From: Paramoeba atlantica
Lineage: Eukaryota; Discosea
Length of the DNA stretch: 64,000 nt
NCBI GenBank assembly: GCA_977017575.1
Contig: CDRNVI010000037.1
Coordinates: forward strand, 248,001-312,000
Direction of reading: 5' to 3'
A program made the translations under genes and the position numbers. Below are positions 56,556-64,000 of the stretch, one piece after another; position 1 is the stretch's first letter; the number at the start of each line of letters is the position of its first letter. Under the pieces are notes generated by a model. That model was not told the origin of the DNA and did not search any database. It saw only the letters and a program-made list of their open reading frames with translations.

Positions 56556-57556
56556 CTTTCGTTCGTAACATGATCATCTTATCTCAATCCCCACCATCTT
56601 AGTTGGTGGGGATATGCGAATTCTGTAGGTCCCCAATCTTTTGTTCTTGTTTTGTATTTAAACAAATAACCGTTATTTTTTATAGCCTTAGTATTTTATT
56701 AGCCTTACCGTATACCCCCCAGTAACAGAATCGATTTTGTACCGAAATGGCCAAATCCTTGTTACTGGGGGGTATGCCTTGTTACTGGGTGGGGTTTGTT
56801 CATGAGCGCGTTGATTTTCAGCCCAGCCAACCCCGCAACCACGCCATTCGCTCCCGCGCAACCGCCCTGACCCCGCCCAAACACCCCCTCCCCCTCCAAC
56901 GACCCTCCCGAGCCAAATCTACGTTACTGGGGATCAGCTGAAGAATAGCCGAATCCTTGTTACTGGGGCGCGTCTACGGTTTGTCTGTTTGTCTGGCTTT
57001 TATATCCAACTAGGGACGTAGCCACCGGAGAAAGCCGGTACTTTTCCAATTGTACTGCCTTTGTGCTGTGTGAGCCATGCTATGTTTCCATAGACTTCAT
57101 TTACTACGCTGACGAATCAGCGTAGCATTGCAGGCAATCACTTTATCAGCGGCAGGTAAAAAAGACTCCGAATGACACCCACCCTAGTTGTTTGATACCT
57201 TGGTATTCGATACGGCACTGTATTCGATACCGGGCGGTGTCACTCACGCATGGCCAGAAGGAGGACAGCAGGGAGGGCCGGCGAAGGGGGCGGCGACGGG
57301 TCTACGGTAGGGGGTATACGGTAAGTACTTAACCACACGCGAAGGATTTTTTCTGCTTATACTTCACGAAGCTGTCTGATCTTTGATAAAAACAAATACT
57401 CAAAAACGACCTTATTTCGCAAATTTTAGAACACCAACTTTAGAACTTCTTTAAGAGCCATTATGTTTATGCAAGCTTCTTCCCTTGCTCTATCTAAACT
57501 TACATTTATTACCGTTATTCCCTTTTAAAAGTTTTTGCTGAACACGTTTTGTTTTC
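56556..57556. repeat. Spacer with family E copy (56708-56980)
   Basis: 56556-56600 ends the segmental duplication. Family E is nearly whole here: ACCGTATACCCCCCAGTAAC at the left, CGCCATTCGCTCCCGCGCAA in the middle and GTTACTGGGGCGCGTCTACG at the right, giving inverted ends. 57180-57330 has GTATTCGATAC direct repeats and GGTCTACGGTAGGGGGTATA, another end of the same type. No gene. Confidence 0.55.
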
Positions 57557-58174
57557 ATGACCACTCTGATCCCGTTCGTCTCCTCTTTCGATTCTCGCTC
57601 CAAGAAAAAGGCCAACCTTGCAAAGGTACACGCCGCTAACCTCCCGATGGAAATACAGCTGGCCAACTTCATCCAAGACCTTGACAAGTCTAATCTCCCT
57701 CCTATTTGGCACTCCAAAACTCCGGCATGTGACTGGCCCGGGATTCACTGCAATCCTCAAAAAGAGGTCATCGCAGTGATGTGGTATCTCCGTGACCTCC
57801 GCGGGATGTTAAGCTTTCGGCATTTACCTCCCACAACAAATCACGTGAACTTAAGCACCAATTCGCTCAGCGGGTCGGTCGACCTCTCTTGTCTTCCAGG
57901 AAAGATGACCCATCTGAATTTATCCTACAACAAGTTCTCCGGTCCGATACACCTTGATGTACTCCCGCAGACGTTGACACATTTGCACCTAAACGATAAT
58001 GATTTCAGTGGACGTGCAGAGTTTGACGCTCTTCCTCCGGGGCTTCAGCTTCTGGTGCTCTCGAAGAATAAGCAGCTTCGTGGTACAATTATTCGAACGC
58101 ATCTTCCAAATACGCTTCAGGAAGTTCCAATTATAGAAACGGAAATTCGAATGTTGGATAAACCTGTGTGCTAA
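57557..58174 (+). CDS. Short leucine-rich repeat protein, no signal peptide
   Basis: 205 residues from an ATG (MTTLIPFVSSFDSRSKKKAN). The cap is NLPMEIQLANFIQDL, IWHSKTPACDWPGIHC. About five LRRs follow: HLPPTTNHVNLSTNSLSG, CLPGKMTHLNLSYNKFSG, VLPQTLTHLHLNDNDFSG, ALPPGLQLLVLSKNKQLRG. The end IIETEIRMLDKPVC resembles the gene at 40828. More GC-rich than the other family members. No hydrophobic N-terminal segment, so probably not secreted. Confidence 0.85.
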   Translation: MTTLIPFVSSFDSRSKKKANLAKVHAANLPMEIQLANFIQDLDKSNLPPIWHSKTPACDWPGIHCNPQKEVIAVMWYLRDLRGMLSFRHLPPTTNHVNLSTNSLSGSVDLSCLPGKMTHLNLSYNKFSGPIHLDVLPQTLTHLHLNDNDFSGRAEFDALPPGLQLLVLSKNKQLRGTIIRTHLPNTLQEVPIIETEIRMLDKPVC

Positions 58175-58806
58175 TTAAATGAAAAGTTTCTTGAGTTGTT
58201 TGGTTATGTTTTGTTGTGTGTTTTACGTTTCGCGTATAGCATAATATGGTCTGAATATCTCGGGTAATATATTGAGCGGCCACTCAAAGAATATCAAAGA
58301 AATTTTCAACCAAAATATTTTATTTCTTACAAAAATGAAGTCTGTTGATGTATAAAGTGGGTGTGCACCAGTGTACAGTAAGTGCATTCACCAATGCAAA
58401 CGAATATAAGGATTTATAAAACAATGAACATTAGCTTTTCAAAAAGGCTTGAAATCGCTATCAATCTCATGCGATCAATCTTGTATAAGTCAGGCGGCTC
58501 TTAGACCATTTTTAGAGCTTCTAAGGGGTATCGCCCCAAGGATCTTTTGATCTTTTTCCCGTTTTTGCTCATTTTTGTTGCAAACAAGAGATCTCGTTCC
58601 CCTAGCGAAGCATTTTGCATCTATTTTTTCACCCTGAATTACACATTAGTTCGGGGCCAAAAAAATGGGATTTTCGGGCGACGTCTTTAGAACCAGGCCA
58701 TATTCAAACATTTCTTGAAGCTTCACACTTTTTTTCATAAACAAATACAAGAACAAGCACCTTTTCTTTTCATCTCCCTACCTCTCCTCTACCTCCTCCC
58801 CACTCC
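58175..58806. other. Spacer with a GAGATCTC-motif repeat fragment
   Basis: At 58560-58640, CCGTTTTTGCTCATTTTTGT, GCAAACAAGAGATCTCG and TTCCCCTAGCGAAGC match family J's left end (26895-26955). The fragment has no visible TIR. The last 100 bases before 58807 are pyrimidine-rich, a candidate trans-splicing tract. Confidence 0.5.
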
Positions 58807-60255
58807 ATGGTGCGTCCCACCCCCCCTACCCTCCTCTATCTCCTCTCCTGCACCCTTCTCCTCTCCCCCTCCTCCTCTTCCCCCGCCTTTTCCCCCCTCC
58901 CCTTTCTCACCACCGATATAGACCACGCAACCCCCTCCTCCTCCTCCCCCACCCTCTCCACCTCCTCCCCTCACCGCAAGAAGCCTTCCTCTCTCCCCAT
59001 CACCCCTCCTACCCCTTCGGAGGAACAGGAAGATCGGGAGCAGGAGAACCCACCCCTCACCCCTTCCATCCCCACCCTCTCGGATTTGCTACCCTCCCCT
59101 CCTCGTACCTCTCCTATTACCCCTCGGATTCATCGAGGGGTACACACGAGAGAGAACCCCTTAACAGAGGGAAAAGGAGAAGAAAAAGAATCTAAAAAGA
59201 AGGTAACGGAAGGTAAAGAGAGGGTAGCTGAAGGTAAAGAGAGGGTAGCTGAAGGTAAAGAGAAGCTAGCTGAAGGTAAAGAGAAATCTGAAACCTTAAC
59301 CCAAACCCACGGGTTCGTCTCTTCTTCTTCTTCAACCTCTTCCTCATCTTCCTCTTCCTCCTCATCATCGCCCTCCTCTACCCCCACCCCAACCATCCCC
59401 ACAACCCAAGGGTCGCTCTCTTCCCCTTTTTCTTCTTCTTCTTCTTCTTCCTCTTCCCCCTCCCTGAGCCCCGATGCCAGTGTCATCCTCTCCGACGTTC
59501 TCCGCTCCCTTCACCGCTCCCCCCACCGGCCCTCCCACCCGCTCCCCTCACGTACCCTACGCGGTGAGTTGGATGCGCCAGCGGGGGAGGGGGAGGGGGA
59601 GGGGGAGGGGGGGGATGTGAACGACATGGGGGGGGAGTTCACCGACACGGTGGCCTCCCCGGGGAGGGAGGGGGAGGAAGAAGACGAAGAAGAAGGCGGA
59701 GGCGACCGTAAGAAATATCCAGAGGGGGAAGAGGAGGAGGAGTACGTAGAAGAAGATGGGGAGGAGGAGGAGGAGGAGGACTCCGAGGCGATGTTGAATG
59801 CGATGATGGATCAAACTTTTGCGGAGGTGATTGGGTCGGGACCGTCTCCAAAGTCGGTGGATGCGTTTTTTGCGCATTCCGTGAGTGATGGGGAGGAGGA
59901 GGGGGGGAAGGGAGGGGGAGGTTTGTTGTTGGATTCGGATGCGGATTTGACACCGGACGAGGAGGAGGGGGGGGAGGGTTCGACGCATAGTGTTTTGGGG
60001 TCGATTTGTGCTGCGTTTTGGCGCTCTCCGGTGGGTCGTTTTTTGCGGTGCGTGGGCAGATGGATCTCTCGTATTTTTTGCTGTGGTGAGACGGAGTCAA
60101 GGATGGCGGAGAATGGGGAATCGGAAACGTGGGTTGCCGAGGATGTTGCGTCCGCGCCTCCTGCTGAGGCTCGTAGCTCATGGATACCTTCCTTTTTTCA
60201 AAGAAAGAAATCTCCCGAGAAACTTTCAGAGGAAGATTGGGTACTTATGGAATAA
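58807..60255 (+). CDS. Signal-peptide-bearing acidic, Ser-rich protein, unknown
   Basis: 482 residues, not recognised. N-terminal signal or anchor (PTLLYLLSCTLLLSPSSS). Ser/Pro-rich region. At about 130-160 are four tandem Lys/Glu units of the type VAEGKER (GKERVAEGKERVAEGKEK). Then come Ser runs encoded by TCT/TCC repeats, and Glu/Gly-rich acidic stretches (nt 59570-59800, 59890-59980). The part nearest the end is more ordered: MDQTFAEVIG, then a Trp/Cys-rich amphipathic segment (GRFLRCVGRWISRIFCC) and WIPSFFQRKKS. Low complexity dominates, so function cannot be inferred. Confidence 0.65.
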   Translation: MVRPTPPTLLYLLSCTLLLSPSSSSPAFSPLPFLTTDIDHATPSSSSPTLSTSSPHRKKPSSLPITPPTPSEEQEDREQENPPLTPSIPTLSDLLPSPPRTSPITPRIHRGVHTRENPLTEGKGEEKESKKKVTEGKERVAEGKERVAEGKEKLAEGKEKSETLTQTHGFVSSSSSTSSSSSSSSSSSPSSTPTPTIPTTQGSLSSPFSSSSSSSSSPSLSPDASVILSDVLRSLHRSPHRPSHPLPSRTLRGELDAPAGEGEGEGEGGDVNDMGGEFTDTVASPGREGEEEDEEEGGGDRKKYPEGEEEEEYVEEDGEEEEEEDSEAMLNAMMDQTFAEVIGSGPSPKSVDAFFAHSVSDGEEEGGKGGGGLLLDSDADLTPDEEEGGEGSTHSVLGSICAAFWRSPVGRFLRCVGRWISRIFCCGETESRMAENGESETWVAEDVASAPPAEARSSWIPSFFQRKKSPEKLSEEDWVLME

Positions 60256-61177
60256 GGCTTTGGAGCTACAAGTAGTAATTCCTGGCATATAAGGAATATC
60301 TGATATCAGGTTCGAGTCAATATGGAACGATTTCGTGAAATATTTTTTAGACTTTTTACGTAGAAATGCTTTACTCCGTGCATTCATTCGATAAATTTTA
60401 TTAGGACAGCTTCTTTGTTCACTCAATTGTTGTGCAGCACACATGTTTTCCATGTGATTGCTAGAGTCATTTTTTCTGGCCTTTAGTTTGGAATTCGAAT
60501 GTTACAATATGACATAATGTAAAAAGACAGACATAATAGGTCTGTCTTTTTCACTACTTGTGCGCCACATATCCATGTACTTTACACCACGTAGTAATTG
60601 AAATGAAATTTACTTTGTTAAAATTTTATTTTCTGTAACTTTTTCATGGAATTGGGCACCTGCCTCTCATTGCCCTGGTTTACGGAGCCGTATGACCATC
60701 CGGCCTTAAATTATCGTTTTTCAAAAATTGAGCTTTCCTTCGATTAGGTAATGCAACACCTGTACACAATGAGTTTTTCCAAAGGCTCTTTCACGAAGAG
60801 AACACCATACAAAGTTTCGTGAAGCTTGCGGAGGCAAAGCCTTTTTGCTGTGCTCCTCCCCATAAAGAATGCTTTTTAGATGTCCTATGTGTCGACATGC
60901 ACTCAAGGATAGATTTTCCAAACGTTCTCTTACCCCTTCAAATCAGGACGACTGTATCCATCTCCGGGCATTGCTTCGCGCTTTACCAGGTCCGAACTCC
61001 TCGATGATTCCATTTTACCAATTTCTACATCGCCTACCGCTCACATCTATTCGATATTTCGCATCCCTCCACTCCAAAGGTCTGGGTGCCTTCCTTTTCG
61101 AATACGTGCGAATGTTTGATGTAAGAAAGGATCGGTTACAGAAAACAAGAGAAATTCGCGAAAACGAGTGTCGCGTG
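60256..61177 (+). other. Intergenic region
   Basis: 922 bases without repeat-family matches. AAAAAGACAGAC, a short loop and GTCTGTCTTTTT form a 12-pair hairpin at 60521-60551. Short frames at 60819 and elsewhere have no recognisable features. Confidence 0.4.
60521..60551. terminator. 12-pair hairpin, function unknown
   Basis: A perfect stem with A-run/T-run edges and a 7-base loop in the spacer after the 58807 gene. It resembles a factor-independent terminator in shape, but kinetoplastid-type transcription does not use these. It may be a small repeat or an RNA-processing structure. Confidence 0.3.
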
Positions 61178-64000
61178 ATGGCAACAAAATGGAAACCGAA
61201 ACAAAGAGTAGATCCTATTCAAATTTTCGACAAAAAAGCAACAAACCCTACCCCAATCTCACGGGACCACACAAAAACGAGCCAGCCCCCATCCACCCTA
61301 CCCCCCACATCACGCACAACCCCAAGCCTACCTCCTTCTCCTCTCCCCCCTCCCCCCTCCTTATCCCCTGCATCCCCTACAACTCTATTTTCTGCCTTCT
61401 CCTTTCTTCGCTCTTTGCAACTTGAAAATGAAACCTCTCTTCATGCGACTCTGGCCGACACCCACAGCTACACGTTGCGGCACCGGTACGAGATGCCCAC
61501 ACTTCTTTGCTTCTTTCTTCATTGGCGGTTGAAGCAGCAGCCCGGGTGGCACCCCGCGGATCGGGTCTCGGAAATGTACAACACCCTGGCGGCTCATCGG
61601 GATCAAGGGAATAGAAATAAAACGGCAGGGGATACAAATGAAACTACAGGGGACACAGATGAAAAAAAAGATACAAACCATAAAAACAGTTTGCCTGTTT
61701 CGTTGTTTTCGCTGCCCTCTCCATTTTCGTTACGGTTGTACTTACGAAAAGGTCCGGGGTCGAGATATGCCACCGTGAGCCCTTGTGGGTTCTGGGTGTG
61801 TTCGACCTCGTGGTATTTACGTGCCTCACGACCTCCTCCGCCTTTTCCGGAGTTTGACCGATTTATGTCGGCAGCAGTGGTAACAGGGGAGGGTGGAGAT
61901 GCTGGGACGGAGAGTGGAAAAGATAGGGTGGGTAGGTCTTCAAAAACAGGCAAAGAAGTACGCTTGGTGGATGAGGATTATTCCTCAACTGTACGGAGTG
62001 CACTTCCAGGAATTGTTTTGGAAAAACTTCCACAAACACTTTCGTGTTTGTTAATGAAGGAAAAAGGGCCACAAAATATATTTGCTACGCAAGAATTGCT
62101 GCAAAAGAAAGAATTTCACACAAATACCTCCCGTCAGATTCACGTGCAGCGCTCGGGCACCGATTTAGAAAAATCTCTGAACTTGTGCGATTTTCTTGCT
62201 CCACCCCCTGCCGTTCCTCTTCGCATTCTTGTGCAATCGTTGCGTTGGGCAGAGACCTCTGAGCTTCGTAAATCAGGTTACACAAATCTTCTCCCGTTCC
62301 TAATTGATCACCCCGAAAGGTACACCCTACGTTTCTCTGAGCAAGATCGTCAGGTCACCCAAACAGCCGATGACACAAAAAAAGAGCTTGAAAGTACACA
62401 AAGCTCTGTAGCAAAAACTGTTATAGCAGAAACATCTTTATCCCATTCGCACAATTCATTCTTTTCAGACGAAAAAGAGAGCGGAAAGTGTTTATCAAAA
62501 AGGAGTTCTGAAAATCCTTCTTCCCACTCCGATTTACTATGTGTTGTGCAATCCACCCCGCTGCTAAGTTACCGTCGCACTTTGCTTCGAATGCTTGCGA
62601 GAGGTCAACACTGGACTCCTATCCGAAGTTTTGTTCCCCTTTTTTGGGTTCCCTTGATTGCGGTCGAGAAAGCTCTTCCTTCGCATGTTTCAATGCTCTA
62701 TCATCGATGTGATGGCATCAACGGATTGTTGCACGTCGGGAGTGGAGTACTGTTGGGAGAAATTCGAAGTGCGTGGCGTAAAAGAGCTCTTATTCTGATA
62801 AGAAAGTTGGAGATGTCACCCACGAATGGGAATGAACGTGCGGAAAAGGAAGGTGAAAGCGTAAAGCACAAGGACATTAAAGAAATAAATGGAAAACGTC
62901 TACATTCAGACGAACGCGTTAAAGAGCCTTTGGGAGATTCCTCGAGAAGACTTTCAAAGGTTGAGGAAGATTCTCAGTTCGCAGATTATCTTCTTACACC
63001 GAAACTTCTGAATTCTATCTCGTATCTTCTTCCGCCGAACGGCTTCATTACCATAGGTGCACTACGATATCAGTTACGTCAGAAAGGAATGAAATTTGGT
63101 GGAGATCGGACGTCAGCGAAGAACTCCGTTTCAATTCGCAAATACTCCGAACAAACCAAACCAATCAGTGACCCACAATCTTCAGTGTACAAGTCGGATG
63201 CATCCTGCTTTAGTCCTGCCCACTCCGCATGGCCACTCGATCTTATTCTTGCATTTCGCCCCGATTTATTCGAGTGTTGTCCTGCACAAGGAGTACGAAA
63301 GCGACACGCTCTTGTGGAGAAAAATAACATAAAATCACGGGAAAATACGAAAAACGCAGAATTGGCATTTTTTCGTCCACCTGTAGGGGAACGTATTACG
63401 GCTACACTTTCTCATGTAAACCCGTGCATTCGCGTTGCATTTTCAAAAACGTTGAAACGTCAAGAATATAAAGCCATTGCGCTTCGACATGGGGCACATT
63501 ACAGCGAGAACGACATTGTAGAAAAAGTGTACAGCTTACTTCCTTCGAACTCAGCGCAGGATGGGATTAACTCTTCCTTTTCAAGGGCAAGTAACTCCTC
63601 TGCCAAAGCGGATTCTCGTTTCTTTCATGAAAGTTCCGACTTAAATGAGGCTGTACCCCTTGCCGTTATTTCGTCTCGTCTGCAAGGGCTTGCTCCTGGC
63701 ATGCTGGAACAGGTCTTGTTCCGCCACGATTCCCTTCGCGAATTCTTGAAAAGGTTTCCAACCAAATTTGCCTGGAAAAAAGTTCCCTCCTTAACTCCTG
63801 GAGTCGACATCTACGGAGTGCAACGCTATCGTAAACTTCCTTCGTCTCCTTCCACGTCGATCGAGAGCGTCCCGAATCCCTACTTCTGTGAAGAAAAAAT
63901 GTACCAAGCAGTGTACCAAACGTTTCCCCGACATTATGTTGGCAATCTTTCCGGTGGAACACCGAGTAATGCCGTAACCTCCGAAAACAACTCTCCTGAA
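61178..64000 (+). CDS. Large protein with repeated helix-rich motifs, cut by the window end
   Basis: From ATG (MATKWKPKQRVDPIQIFDKK) the frame stays open for 941 codons to the last base, so the gene continues beyond. The N-terminus is basic and Pro-rich. Domain-like parts alternate with charged low-complexity linkers. Three parts look like variants of one motif: VPLRILVQSLRWAET with LLPFLIDHPERYTLRF (nt 62212-62340), NGFITIGALRYQLRQKG with LDLILAFRPDLFECC (63040-63280), and VPLAVISSRLQGLAPGMLEQ with LREFLKRFPTKFAWKK (63650-63780). Each is a hydrophobic pair of helices, then a Leu/Phe-x-x-His/Arg/Phe-Pro-x-x-Phe ending, like winged-helix or LOTUS-type folds. Not recognised further. No counterpart motif in neighbours. 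Confidence 0.8.
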   Translation, partial: MATKWKPKQRVDPIQIFDKKATNPTPISRDHTKTSQPPSTLPPTSRTTPSLPPSPLPPPPSLSPASPTTLFSAFSFLRSLQLENETSLHATLADTHSYTLRHRYEMPTLLCFFLHWRLKQQPGWHPADRVSEMYNTLAAHRDQGNRNKTAGDTNETTGDTDEKKDTNHKNSLPVSLFSLPSPFSLRLYLRKGPGSRYATVSPCGFWVCSTSWYLRASRPPPPFPEFDRFMSAAVVTGEGGDAGTESGKDRVGRSSKTGKEVRLVDEDYSSTVRSALPGIVLEKLPQTLSCLLMKEKGPQNIFATQELLQKKEFHTNTSRQIHVQRSGTDLEKSLNLCDFLAPPPAVPLRILVQSLRWAETSELRKSGYTNLLPFLIDHPERYTLRFSEQDRQVTQTADDTKKELESTQSSVAKTVIAETSLSHSHNSFFSDEKESGKCLSKRSSENPSSHSDLLCVVQSTPLLSYRRTLLRMLARGQHWTPIRSFVPLFWVPLIAVEKALPSHVSMLYHRCDGINGLLHVGSGVLLGEIRSAWRKRALILIRKLEMSPTNGNERAEKEGESVKHKDIKEINGKRLHSDERVKEPLGDSSRRLSKVEEDSQFADYLLTPKLLNSISYLLPPNGFITIGALRYQLRQKGMKFGGDRTSAKNSVSIRKYSEQTKPISDPQSSVYKSDASCFSPAHSAWPLDLILAFRPDLFECCPAQGVRKRHALVEKNNIKSRENTKNAELAFFRPPVGERITATLSHVNPCIRVAFSKTLKRQEYKAIALRHGAHYSENDIVEKVYSLLPSNSAQDGINSSFSRASNSSAKADSRFFHESSDLNEAVPLAVISSRLQGLAPGMLEQVLFRHDSLREFLKRFPTKFAWKKVPSLTPGVDIYGVQRYRKLPSSPSTSIESVPNPYFCEEKMYQAVYQTFPRHYVGNLSGGTPSNAVTSENNSPE

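Overview
The window looks like a nuclear chromosome segment from a kinetoplastid-type protist (Euglenozoa). This is an inference from gene layout and content, not a taxonomic match. Every apparent host gene, about 21 of them, lies on the + strand and reads as a single exon, usually with a pyrimidine-rich leader before the ATG. That is the layout expected of a unidirectional polycistronic unit processed by trans-splicing. Several products look mitochondrial: two Cpn10/HSP10 copies, an ABC1/ADCK2-type kinase-like protein, a glycerol-3-phosphate-dehydrogenase-like protein and small one-helix proteins. A TXNDC9-type thioredoxin-like protein and a Ran-binding-domain protein are also recognisable.

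Layout. 1-1500 is a repeat rich in GTAC palindromes. 1656-19956 is gene-rich: LRR gene, RanBD protein, PsbP-like candidate, ADCK2-like kinase, two LRR genes, a 1410-residue unknown and TXNDC9. 19957-34500 is a transposon graveyard holding one LRR gene (25997), a nearly whole Tc1/mariner copy, LINE-type reverse transcriptase remnants and deeply nested TA-flanked MITEs. 34515-39834 holds two HSP10 genes, a small membrane protein, the G3PDH-like protein and an LRR gene. 39835-49305 mixes repeats, two LRR genes, an unrecognised membrane protein and a broken Ulp1-like protease locus. 49710-60255 holds two Ser-rich unknowns and two LRR genes among repeats. From 61178 a reading frame stays open for 941 codons to the window edge.

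The main theme is a family of nine short leucine-rich-repeat proteins. They share an N-terminal cap (Leu-Pro-x-Glu-Tyr, then Trp...Cys-x-Trp-x-Gly...Cys) followed by 23-residue LRRs. Some have a signal peptide and some do not. They are scattered among mobile DNA, and two are near-identical products of a recent segmental duplication that carries a MITE in one copy and an empty TA site in the other.

At least a dozen non-coding repeat families are present. Most are flanked by TA and have inverted ends, as Tc1/mariner MITEs do. The most unusual is a 0.9 kb family (called family A here) that ends in a ~110 bp perfect hairpin. In two places the DNA flanking the hairpin is itself inverted-duplicated. 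No LTR element or virus-derived element was recognised. All repeat family names (A to K) are local to this annotation.
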